Shown here piece after piece: positions 11,901 through 18,250 of a stretch of 19,587 bases of DNA. The position numbers were made by a program, and so were the translations under genes. Origin of the DNA: Saccoglossus kowalevskii (Eukaryota; Hemichordata; Enteropneusta; Harrimaniidae); the NCBI RefSeq assembly GCF_000003605.2, contig NW_003150783.1:65957-85543 (forward strand), given 5' to 3'. How positions within the stretch are numbered: position 1 is the stretch's first letter; every line of letters starts with the position of its first letter. The notes under the pieces are model-generated. The model searched no databases and was not told the origin of the DNA. It saw only the letters and a list, made by a program, of their open reading frames with translations.

Positions 11901-14550
11901 GCAATGTTTGTTTGATTGAGCTATAGGAATGATACAATTGATTCTAAATTGGTGGTCAGAGTACATGAACTGTATTTTCTCTATTATAAGTGTATTACCA
12001 GAAAAATCATTAATTGTATGCTGGCTCATTAAAATCTGACTTTTTGCCCCAAAACACCATGACATGTACTTGTGTGAATATTTGTGTACCAATGTTCACA
12101 ATGATTTGATGAAAAATTACCAATTGTTTTTTAAATAATTTGAAAAAATGCAGAACAAATGATATTTGATAAAATACCACAGCTGTTCGTTATCAGGGGT
12201 TCTTCAAGGGGAATAGGTGTGCAGTGCCATCATACCCCAGGTTTGCTCCCTATTACCTAACCTGGTACAGTCAGTAGATTATGATCAATTATAACAAATA
12301 TAGTGTTACCAATGGTAACAGAGGTGTGCTCCTTCTTAAAATTTTTCTCTAATTATTTTTTCCGATTTTTGCTCCCTATTCTTCAACTGCATTTTAGTGT
12401 TCAAGTTCCTCACATAACATGTGTTTAATTTCAAAAGGCATTAAATCAACTGTTTGAAAAGATCATAGCCTTAGATATTGACGAGCGTCATCTGCTACGT
12501 CTTGGACATGGTGAAGAAGCGCTGGAAACTGAAAAAGATTTCTCACGGTATGCTTATTCTCTAAAGTCTTGTACTTTCTGGTGACAGTCGTTGTTATGTT
12601 CTTTGCATGCACAGCTCTTTTTAGTAGCATGTAACATGTAAATTAATTCCTACACTGAGCATATTTCAACATGATGTAACAATTTTCACTAATGGCTGGT
12701 CTTTGTACATTCTAGATATGGTCGTGTGAATTTTGTCTTAGCTAGAAGATTGGAGCTGCTGAAGGAAGTAGCAAGACTACAAGAAAGCTTAGGAGTTCCA
12801 GGTGATGTATCTTACACATGTGAAACTGCTGGACATTTCTTTCTCTATCAGGTAAATAAAAGTAGTGTTTTTTTTAATTTTGCAAATTTGTTATCAATAT
12901 TCATAAATATTAATTAAATATGGTACATGGAAAGCATATATCATTATAGAACATTCAGTTGATGTTGATGCCTGCATTACTAAGGAACCAAACGCACACA
13001 CATGTCCCCTCCATGGCAATGTTCGTTCATACAATCAATAAGCCAAATAATCATGTTGGCCGAGAAGTCACAAAATTCTCTATTTCTCAGTTGATGAGTA
13101 CCGGTAAGTTGTTTTTACTGAATTACTTCCTAAGTAATGTATGCATTGTTTCTAGGTGTTGTCAAGGTGGGAGAAATATACAAGTAAAATCAAAAGCAGC
13201 AGAGATGTGAAAAACATTCAGGAGGATTTCCCATTTGAACAATTCTTCTCAAATGCCCCACAGGTATAGTAGTCTGTTAAACGAAATAACCTATCATTGC
13301 CCACAGTCCTACTATCCCTAGTCTGAAAACATCATTATTTAAGATGTCAATCAGTAAAAGTAGTGAGACAATGCTTGTATTGGCAGTCTGCCAGGTTTGG
13401 TCACTCATTTGGTTATACAGTCACTGTGGTCTGGTCAATATCTTACATTTTTGAAACGAATGAAACTCAGTATGAATAATTTTCAATATTTTGCATTTCA
13501 ACAATTTATCGTTATTCTATATGTTGTTTTTTCCTGTGAAACCACTAGCTTTTCTTTTCAATACGCTGTGATGTTCATGATGCCAATGTATGAACATACC
13601 GTACTCAAAGTTTCTGTCTGTGTAAAGAGTGAACATTTGTTACATGGTTAAAACAAAACATTTTGAAATTGGTATTATAATAGTTTAATTTTATTTTAGT
13701 ATTTAATAGATTACTAATTTATCCCAAAAAAATCTCTAAATAACTGTTTCTCCAAGGCATACGCAATGACTGTTAAATTTAGAAGTGAATGATATGCACG
13801 CTTATTTTGCGTCACATCACCGATTGTGCAACTTTTGGAATACCGGTACTTATCGGAAGGTGTCAATAGTTTATTAACCAATGTAGGACAATTGCCCCAT
13901 AGAACAACTGCTGCCCCATAGGACAACTGCCCCATAGGACAACTGTCCCATGGGACAACTGCTCTCCGTTGTGATTCATTACTGAGTAGAACATCTCATT
14001 TTACTTATACAGTTAATCACATTTAACCTATCATGTACTAATTATAATATATTTCAGCCAATATTCCATGGAAAATCTTATGAAGAAGACATGGATATAG
14101 CAGAAGGATGTTTTAGGCATCTCAGGAAAATATTTACTGAGTTAGAGGCAAGTATTCAACATTTTCAGTCATTGTGATATGAATTTGATAGGATGAGTGT
14201 TGTCAAGTGAGAGAGGTTGATTGAGTAATATGAATTGGAGTCATTGAGATTCAACGTCTTCTTAATCTCTCATACTAGTTATTTCTTTTTCAATGAAATT
14301 ATCGTTTATGCAATGTACTTGCTGTTTTATTTTTAGGAGTTCCGTGCTTTTGAATTGTTACGTAGTGGTGCTGATAGGTCAAAGTATCTACTGATCAAAG
14401 AAGCAAAGATAATTGCTATGACTTGTACACATGCTGCACTAAAACGCAGAGATTTGGTTGATGTGGGATTCAAGGTTTGTTCACCACCAAACCATGCATA
14501 TATAATGCATTTATTCATTTATTTATTTATTTGTTTGTTTGTTTGTTTGT

Positions 14551-14581
<31 letters not shown>

Positions 14582-15094
14582 TAGCTTGATTTCTTTTGTA
14601 TTTTTGCAGTTTTGGCGCCACTTAAAACCATTGTATTTCAGTTCTGTTTACCAATTACGACAGACTAAAATCTATTTCTATAATGTGCTTCCTATTTTTT
14701 GTTAGTTCTCATTGTCTGGAACTTATGGATTGACCTCTGTGCATCCGTCTGTGCTTTTTCAAGCCTGTTTCTTGAACATACCTAGACCGGTTACATTGAA
14801 ACTTCATGCATATGCATGTCCATTTGTTATGTGATCCGATTCATTTCTAAGCATAACATTCATCAGAATCAAGCATTTCTTCCACTCCCGGACCCGGTTT
14901 TGCTCAAATTTTGTAGTTAAAAAGTAGAATTTGTTGTAGCCCAATCTCATTTATCATGTCTTGGGACTATATCTGTAGTTTGCTTTTCTAACATGAATGT
15001 CCATGTCATTGTATTTTCATAGTATGACAATATTCTAATGGAGGAATCCGCTCAAATCTTGGAAATTGAGACATTCATACCACTCTTACTACAG
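1082..15094 (+). CDS. AQR: AQR (Aquarius/IBP160) spliceosomal RNA helicase, internal part of gene, 25 exons
   Basis: AQR is an SF1, Upf1-like RNA helicase. It acts in the nucleus as the core of the intron-binding complex (with SYF1, ISY1, PPIE, CCDC16/ZNF830), contacting introns upstream of the branch point. Exons read from splice sites and remembered animal AQR protein: 1082-1182, 1280-1356, 1669-1733, 2028-2141, 2253-2366, 2484-2587, 2755-2972, 3583-3675, 3886-3934, 4081-4132, 4258-4284, 4502-4601, 4960-5127, 5670-5836, 10211-10320, 10794-10925, 11071-11220, 11383-11452, 11783-11893, 12438-12547, 12716-12851, 13156-13263, 14058-14147, 14337-14474, 15023-15094. They sum to 2676 nt, or 892 codons, with no internal stop and all phases matching. 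Diagnostic peptides include [44 protein letters not shown] and GPPGTGKT. Human AQR has about 1485 residues, so roughly the first 200 and last 370 are missing here. All donors are GT except one GC (intron 23). Identity is near certain; individual exon edges are inferred by eye. Confidence 0.96.
1357..1668 (+). other. AQR intron 2
   Basis: A 312-nt intron with GTAAGG donor and ATCTGCAG acceptor. Its only notable content is three tandem copies of GGGTCTT at 1515-1535. No open frame or RNA gene was seen. Confidence 0.85.
1738..1787. repeat. Two-copy 25-bp tandem duplication in intron 3
   Basis: GTATCCTAGCAACCACAGCT continues to base 1762 and is repeated at 1763-1787 with a single T/C mismatch. 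The first copy starts inside the GTGGGTA donor of the 1669-1733 exon, so the duplication abuts the splice site without copying its first GT. Confidence 0.85.
2973..3582 (+). other. AQR intron 7
   Basis: A 610-nt intron with GTATGC donor and a T-rich tract ending TTTTGCAG. I found no gene, RNA or mobile element in it. It is joined by flanking exons through a split GAC codon. Confidence 0.8.
3583..5836 (+). CDS. AQR: AQR exons 8-14 of window: stalk and beta-barrel region
   Basis: Exons 3583-3675, 3886-3934, 4081-4132, 4258-4284, 4502-4601, 4960-5127 and 5670-5836 encode visible residues ~265-483. Conserved strings are [96 protein letters not shown] and [17 protein letters not shown]. In AQR this part forms the stalk and the beta-barrel inserted ahead of and around RecA1, contributing to RNA and partner contacts (family knowledge). 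Two exons are very short, 49 and 27 nt. The Tyr codon of LESTYEIRQ, the Trp codon of KPW and the Gly codons around the 4960 exon are split by introns, and the splits reconstruct exactly, which fixes the exon edges. Confidence 0.93.
4258..4284 (+). CDS. AQR: AQR 27-nt microexon
   Basis: Nine codons (PITTFSVVE) sit between a TTTTTTTGCAG acceptor and a GTGAGT donor. The neighbours (ending ARMAL, beginning VAKPNIGEN) match the human order ARMAQPIVAFTVVEVAKPN, so the microexon supplies exactly the residues needed to keep the protein colinear. Its length is a multiple of three and both flanking introns are phase 0, so skipping would delete nine residues without shifting frame. Whether it is constitutively spliced cannot be told from DNA. 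Confidence 0.9.
4602..4959 (+). other. AQR intron 12
   Basis: A 358-nt intron with GTAAAT donor and TTTTCCTAG acceptor. It contains A- and T-homopolymer runs near 4885-4907 and nothing gene-like. Confidence 0.8.
5128..5669 (+). other. AQR intron 13
   Basis: A 542-nt intron with GTAAAC donor and TTTTCTTCCAG acceptor. It is T-rich and low in complexity. An open frame across 5375-5635 is Phe/Leu-rich only because of the T content and has no family signature. Confidence 0.8.
6580..7262 (+). pseudogene. Possible gag-region remnant of the DIRS-like element
   Basis: The segment between the element's leader and its RT has open stretches on both strands with no recognised domain. By position it should correspond to the gag-like ORF of DIRS elements. 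Several in-frame stops and frame changes interrupt it. The assignment rests on order within the element only; no zinc knuckle or other gag motif was seen. Confidence 0.35.
7277..7630 (+). pseudogene. Reverse transcriptase remnant, DIRS type
   Basis: [10 protein letters not shown] (from 7277) corresponds to the RT entry motif before the basic RPVLDL block. [11 protein letters not shown] and [10 protein letters not shown] (7333-7395) follow in another frame, then [17 protein letters not shown] (about 7486-7545), equivalent to the LPFGLSTAPRVFT block of DIRS RTs. The catalytic YxDD-equivalent box reads FPDY near 7590, so the second Asp is lost. The expected block with the first catalytic Asp (about 7400-7480) is shortened. 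At least one frameshift separates the first two blocks. This copy cannot encode an active enzyme. Confidence 0.8.
8016..8484 (+). pseudogene. RNase H-like remnant of the DIRS-like element
   Basis: [20 protein letters not shown] (8022-8081) matches the TDAS-x-GWGAHL start of the RNase H region of DIRS-type polyproteins. [10 protein letters not shown] and [10 protein letters not shown] (8156-8230, one stop between) match the following helix and strand, where the usual Asp is replaced by Gly. [17 protein letters not shown] (8291-8341) matches the HIPG-x-x-N-x-LAD block, and [14 protein letters not shown] follows (about 8389-8430). The blocks lie in more than one frame; a 12-G run at 8235-8246 marks one frame change. 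The 150-codon open frame over 8032-8484 is a mixture of frames and is not a gene of its own. Confidence 0.78.
9085..9461 (+). pseudogene. Tyrosine recombinase remnant, C-terminally truncated
   Basis: SAPLKFLT, a stop, then [15 protein letters not shown] (9091-9162) match the region of DIRS-type tyrosine recombinases where the first catalytic Arg lies (LALTSG-R-x-x-E). [13 protein letters not shown] (from 9327) matches the downstream LCPVRAL block. The catalytic His-x-x-Arg and nucleophilic Tyr should follow within about 120 residues, but the open frame ends at 9461 and the sequence becomes AT-rich intron. The copy therefore has lost its integrase active site. Confidence 0.72.
9476..10210 (+). 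other. 3' part of AQR intron 14
   Basis: AT-rich intron sequence between the retroelement remnant and the TTTATTGCAG acceptor at 10201-10210. A 66-codon open frame at 9595-9795 shows no family feature. No RNA gene or repeat was recognised. Confidence 0.7.
10211..11220 (+). CDS. AQR: AQR exons 15-17 of window: barrel end and basic loop before RecA1
   Basis: Exons 10211-10320, 10794-10925 and 11071-11220 encode visible residues ~484-613. The first continues directly from the 5836 exon across the retroelement-bearing intron: NNFK joins [20 protein letters not shown] and then [11 protein letters not shown], a highly conserved AQR stretch. The second carries [20 protein letters not shown]. The third has a Lys-rich, then acidic, low-complexity loop ([15 protein letters not shown]) followed by [17 protein letters not shown]. 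The same basic/acidic loop occurs at this place in human AQR; it looks like a surface loop and could serve as a nuclear-localisation-type basic patch (inference). The 11071 acceptor is preceded by a TTA/TTG triplet run rather than an ordinary pyrimidine tract. Confidence 0.94.
10592..10625. repeat. Perfect 34-bp palindrome flanked by 7-bp direct repeats
   Basis: CATAGACCTTAGAAAAT is followed without a spacer by its exact reverse complement (10609-10625). The palindrome is bounded on both sides by GTTTAAT (10585-10591 and 10626-10632), as expected if it had been inserted with a target-site duplication or left behind by a fold-back element. It lies in AQR intron 15 (10321-10793), which otherwise has nothing notable. 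Confidence 0.9.
11045..11068. repeat. TTA/TTG triplet microsatellite at a splice acceptor
   Basis: A TAT TAT TAT TGT TGT TGT TGT-type run replaces the normal pyrimidine tract directly before the CAG acceptor of the 11071 exon. Length changes here would alter the tract the splicing machinery reads. Confidence 0.8.
11383..15094 (+). CDS. AQR: AQR exons 18-25 of window: RecA1 helicase core to motif II
   Basis: Exons 11383-11452, 11783-11893, 12438-12547, 12716-12851, 13156-13263, 14058-14147, 14337-14474 and 15023-15094 encode visible residues ~614-892. The Q motif ([15 protein letters not shown] at 11405-11422) contacts the adenine base. Walker A/motif I GPPGTGKT is at 11789-11812. A motif Ia region ([18 protein letters not shown]) spans two exons, and [13 protein letters not shown] is the later RecA1 motif. 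Motif II, at 15041-15055, reads EESAQ; the DE/EE-type pair is the Walker B Mg2+/water-activating element in Upf1-like enzymes. The insertion between motifs ([52 protein letters not shown]) matches AQR. The ORF ends at ETFIPLLLQ with a good GTTAGT donor at 15095; the next conserved AQR segment (motif III, RecA2) was not found downstream. Confidence 0.95.
11453..11782 (+). other. AQR intron 18
   Basis: A 330-nt intron with GTCAGT donor and ATTTTCTTTCAG acceptor. No gene, RNA or repeat was seen. Confidence 0.8.
11894..12437 (+). other. AQR intron 19
   Basis: A 544-nt intron with GTACAA donor. The acceptor ATTTCAAAAG at 12428-12437 has a poor pyrimidine tract. The flanking coding sequence (HSNQ then ALNQLFEKI) fixes the boundaries. 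A small stem CCAGGTT/AACCTGG lies near 12238-12266 and TTTGCTCCCTATT occurs twice; neither suggests a gene. Confidence 0.75.
12852..13155 (+). other. AQR intron 21
   Basis: A 304-nt intron with GTAAAT donor and GTTTCTAG acceptor. No gene-like content; it contains one TACCGGTA at 13099-13106. Confidence 0.8.
13264..14057 (+). other. AQR intron 22
   Basis: A 794-nt intron with GTATAG donor and ATATTTCAG acceptor. It holds the 16-bp minisatellite described separately. An open frame over 13397-13651 has no recognisable features. Confidence 0.8.
13894..13960. repeat. 16-bp minisatellite, about four copies
   Basis: GCCCCATAGGACAACT occurs at 13913-13928 and 13929-13944 exactly. A variant, GTCCCATGGGACAACT, follows at 13945-13960, and a further copy (GCCCCATAGAACAACT) lies at 13894-13909 after a 3-nt spacer. 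The last copy creates a 14-bp palindrome, TGTCCCATGGGACA. Confidence 0.88.
14148..14336 (+). other. GC-AG intron (AQR intron 23)
   Basis: The coding match requires exon end ...FTELE and next exon [11 protein letters not shown]. The sequence at the junction is GAG followed by GCAAGT, giving a GC donor with otherwise consensus positions, and the acceptor is TTATTTTTAG. The only nearby GT (14152) would add 4 nt and break the frame. Confidence 0.88.
14510..14583. repeat. TTTA/TTTG tetranucleotide microsatellite
   Basis: About 70 bp of TTTA repeats interrupted by five TTTG units, 36 nt after the exon 24 donor. It sits in intron 24 (14475-15022); the rest of that intron shows nothing else. Translation gives a spurious Leu/Phe/Ile/Tyr run. 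Confidence 0.95.
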
Positions 15095-15260
15095 GTTAGT
15101 TTATTCACCAGACAGCCTGGAAATAAGCCTGGCTGAGTCAAATGCATCCTGTGTAAAATTCTTGCATTCCTCTCAGCATTTATGTTCAATATGTGGATTA
15201 CATAGTGCATACAGTCTATTTAATTCTTTCAAAACTCTGTGCCTTGATTCTTTCATTGTT

Positions 15261-15640
15261 ACTCTTTCCTCAGATAGAGTACTCTTTCCTCAGATAGAGT
15301 ACTCTTTCCTCAGATAGAGTACTCTTTCCTCAGATAGAGTACTCGTTCCTCAGATAGAGTACTCTTTCCTCAGATAGAGTACTCGTTCCTCAGATAGAGT
15401 ACTCGTTCCTCAGATAGAGTACTCGTTCCTCAGATAGAGTACTCGTTCCTCAGATAGAGTACTCGTTCCTCAGATAGAGTACTCTTTCCTCAGATAGAGT
15501 ACTCTTTCCTCAGATAGAGTACTCTTTCCTCAGATAGAGTACTCTTTCCTCAGATAGAGTACTCTTTCCTCAGATAGAGTACTCTTTCCTTAGATAAAGT
15601 ACTCTTTCCTCAGATAGAGTACTCGTTCCTCAGATAGAGT
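15261..15640. repeat. 20-bp minisatellite, 19 uninterrupted units
   Basis: The unit ACTCTTTCCTCAGATAGAGT is repeated 19 times with no spacer. Position 5 is T or G, in blocks (T-rich ends, G-rich centre); one unit (15581-15600) has two other changes. The partial match GCTCTTGCC follows. It starts 166 nt downstream of the last AQR exon. ACTCT and AGAGT are inverse complements, so each unit boundary is the palindrome AGAGTACTCT. Confidence 0.98.
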
Positions 15641-15751
15641 GCTCTTGCCACTACAGATGCTCTTGATGTATAGTATTAAGATCAAGGAAAAAATACAAAC
15701 AGTTTTAAGCACTACAAATTCTCAATATTTTACTGCTAGGCTCAATCAAAT

Positions 15752-16883
15752 CACAGTCCCTCCACAACCGGTTATGAAACGGTCAGATATCTATTGTTAC
15801 AATGCGTGTTTCGGTTAATCCGTTGTTTATTTAACAGCTTAATCGTTGTTTATTTTGCTAGCGGTAAAATACGGACGTTCCGCCATCTTTCCCCAACATT
15901 AACATAAAATTAGCATATCCGATGATGTAATTTCTCCCACAAAGCATTGCGTTTTTTTTAGTGCGCATGGGTACTTTCAATGTTTTCATTCGTGTCTATA
16001 TAGTCTTTACTTCCGTGATTGCTCTAAAATATTACTGTAATTTGGAAATCCTACGATGATTTCGTCGATTTTGACGATGAAAATGTTGATTGGCCATCAG
16101 ATTTAGAGGAGGAAAGCCGTGATGTGGAGTCTGATTTAGATTACGAGCCAACAGTGGACGAAGCAATGACGGGCGACAATACAAAATCGCTGTCATTTCA
16201 GGAAACAATATACACAAAATAAGAATAAATGTGAACAGAAAACTAGCATTACTGTCTATCAGTAAGTATTGATGAATATATGTATATAATCAGCGACGAA
16301 AATCACGACGTTTTCAAAAATGAAACCGATCTACCGAGTGGCAGCCATTTTGTTTTACACACAAAAAAACAAACGAGTTGCGAAATAAACGATTTCAATT
16401 TTAATATATGTCCTATAACGCAATAAACTGAATTAACCTGGTAAAATCCTATTCAATTTTAAGATAATTCGAAAAATTATCATTATATATTCGATAAAGT
16501 GTCAACAATTTGGGTCAAAACTACCGACATCGTCATAACACAAATGCAATGACCGATTCTAAAACTGCCCCTGAAGTTCCCAGTCACAAATCATTTGATA
16601 TCTTGGATAAAAACGACATACACGACCTAATATTCACTCAAGATGTTCCTGACAACTAAATAAACTCAAATAATAGTGTTAATTACGAAATATATTTGAA
16701 GAAACTATTACACTACGTTGATTTCTCCTACTCGACCAACGACTGACCTCAGTGTGAGCGCTTCAGCGTGAACTATGACGTCATCGCTTCAGCTGGAAGG
16801 CTGAAACACGCATAGTTTCTCGATCTGAACTCGTTCACACCTTTTGACAATAGCGTTTCATAACCGGTTGTGGAGGGACTGTG
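15752..16883. mobile_element. Non-autonomous DNA transposon with perfect 30-bp terminal inverted repeats
   Basis: The left end (15752-15781, starting CACAGTCCCTCCACAACCGG) and right end (16854-16883) are exact reverse complements over 30 bp, enclosing 1132 bp. The interior is CpG-richer than the surroundings and contains a short acidic open frame (about 16050-16222) but no complete transposase. TCAAA occurs on both sides, each one base away from the element (15746-15750 and 16885-16889), so the target duplication is unclear. The superfamily is not assigned: there is no TTAA (piggyBac) or TA (mariner) at the ends. Confidence 0.9.
16047..16222 (+). pseudogene. Acidic peptide relic inside the inverted-repeat element
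   Basis: A frame without an upstream ATG reads SYDDFVDFDDENVDWPSD and then EEESRDVESDLDYEPTVDEA before a stop at 16220-16222. Acidic, Asp/Glu/Ser-rich N-termini of this kind are common in eukaryotic DDE transposases, including piggyBac- and hAT-like ones. I infer it is what is left of the transposase start; the catalytic part is absent. It could also be the N-terminal exon of an unrelated small protein. Confidence 0.45.
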
Positions 16884-17360
16884 TTCAAACTAATGAGGCT
16901 GACTGGTGGCCATTTTGTTTTTCATGATACCCATGTCTACTTTCCCATGAATGCAATGAACATTTCTGTTTAAATTTTGTACAAAGATAGTATACCAATA
17001 AATACATGAACATTATTTTTGTAATTTGATTCAATATGACTGCCCAATGTCCAATTCTGTGTAATAGCACTAAATCATAATTTTTTACAAATCCATCTCC
17101 TATTAATGGTTTCAATCTAATCTCAATGACTTCATCAGCATCACATTGATATGTCAAATCACAAAATTTTGGATAGGGACTGTGTCATTAACAATGACTT
17201 GTGTTTTTCAGATCAAATTCAAAATGCCTGACTGGCGGCTATTTTGTTTTAATGAATGGGTTTCTAGTGCCATATCTCTGACATGTTTTGATGTTCAAAT
17301 TTTATATATTCATTATACATCATGTTATAGATATATACTGGATTCTGCCATAAATTAGCC
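16884..17360. repeat. Two diverged copies of a CTGACTGGYGGCYATTTTGTTTT-type repeat
   Basis: TGACTGGTGGCCATTTTGTT near 16900-16919 and TGACTGGCGGCTATTTTGTT near 17228-17247 are followed by related downstream sequence (ATGA..., CCATGTCT or GGGTTTCT) and preceded by TTCAAA. The copies are about 330 bp apart. Nothing coding was recognised between them. Confidence 0.6.
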
Positions 17361-17640
17361 CAGGGCCGTTAAACGGCAGTTCGAGCTTAAAAAAAAAAAA
17401 TAGGACCAAGAAACTACCCAGAGCGATTTTTTGGCAGTTTTTTAAGGTGTTATTTTAATCTTTTCTGATGCCTAAAAGTTTCGCCGTAGTCATTAACGCC
17501 TATACAAGAGTATTGATGTTTATTGCAACTAGCGTGGATGGGTTAGCTTCATTTCGATAACATTACTGTAAACTATGTTAAATTATTCTTCAAATGCTCA
17601 ACGGACCATAGGTCTGCTGAGCCTATGGGATGGGTTTCTG
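17361..17640. other. Non-coding stretch, no gene seen
   Basis: It contains a 12-bp A run near 17390 and the inverted pair CCATAGG/CCTATGG near 17607-17629. No open frame of interest and no RNA gene. Confidence 0.6.
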
Positions 17641-17646
17641 TCCTGC

Positions 17647-17712
17647 GTCTGTCATCCGTCTATCTGTCTGTCTGTCTATCTGTCTGTCTGTCTGTCTGTC
17701 TGTGCGTGCGTG
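17647..17712. repeat. TCTG tetranucleotide microsatellite
   Basis: Runs of CTGT with two CTAT interruptions, ending in GTGCGTGCGTGC. Confidence 0.93.
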
Positions 17713-17936
17713 CTAATCGTCTCACTGGGGGGCTCGCTGTGGAACTAGTCTTGGCAAGTTAGGTAGCACTCATTGTTAGGCAGATTTCAGCTATGCTTTT
17801 CAGACTGTTTGTATGGTCCCAGCAGCGTGCCCCCCCCCCCTGTTTTGCCAAACAAACGTGTGTTCTTATCTCTTTATCTGTTGTGTCATAAATTATTTTA
17901 TTCTCTCAACATGCTGGAGTTTGTGTCAATGTTTTA

Positions 17937-18250
17937 CTTTTTCGACTTCTTTTTGAAAACTACAAGCCTGAATGCTTTGATACTTGGTGTGTGATACTTT
18001 CGACTTCTTGTTAAAAACCACAAGTCCAATTGCTTTGATATTACATATATAGGTACTACATGTGGACCACTCTCAAATTTGTTCATTTCATAATGATATT
18101 TTCAAATCTCTAATTTTAGTGAATATTTTTGTAATTTTTGGTAAAAAGTGATATTTTCGACTTCTTATTGAAAACCGCAAGTCCAATTGCTTTGATATTA
18201 AATATATAGGTACTACATGTGGATCTTTCTCAGATTTGTGAACTAACAAG
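17937..18250. repeat. Three diverged tandem copies of a TTTCGACTTCTT repeat
   Basis: Copies start near 17937, 17993 and 18150 with TTTCGACTTCTTNTT, then a CACAAGTCCAATTGCTTTGA-like segment. The second and third copies continue together through ATATATAGGTACTACATGTG GA and into a CTC(A/A)GATTTGT-like end, spaced about 156 bp. The first copy is shortened. It looks like a sub-repeat-bearing transposon or satellite fragment; no coding capacity is visible. Confidence 0.85.

Noticed and set aside
12238-12266. CCAGGTT/AACCTGG stem in intron 19 as a small RNA
   Set aside because: Seven base pairs with a long loop is too weak to support an RNA gene.
14355-14705. 116-codon open frame with a hydrophobic Leu/Phe/Ile/Tyr run, resembling a membrane protein
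   Set aside because: Its first part is AQR exon 24 read through its donor at 14475; the hydrophobic part is the TTTA/TTTG microsatellite.
15261-15640. Regular array considered as a CRISPR
   Set aside because: The 20-bp units are contiguous with no unique spacers, and the context is an animal intron; it is a minisatellite.
15752-16883. piggyBac or mariner assignment of the inverted-repeat element
   Set aside because: The flanking bases are not TTAA or TA duplications, and no catalytic transposase domain is present to decide.
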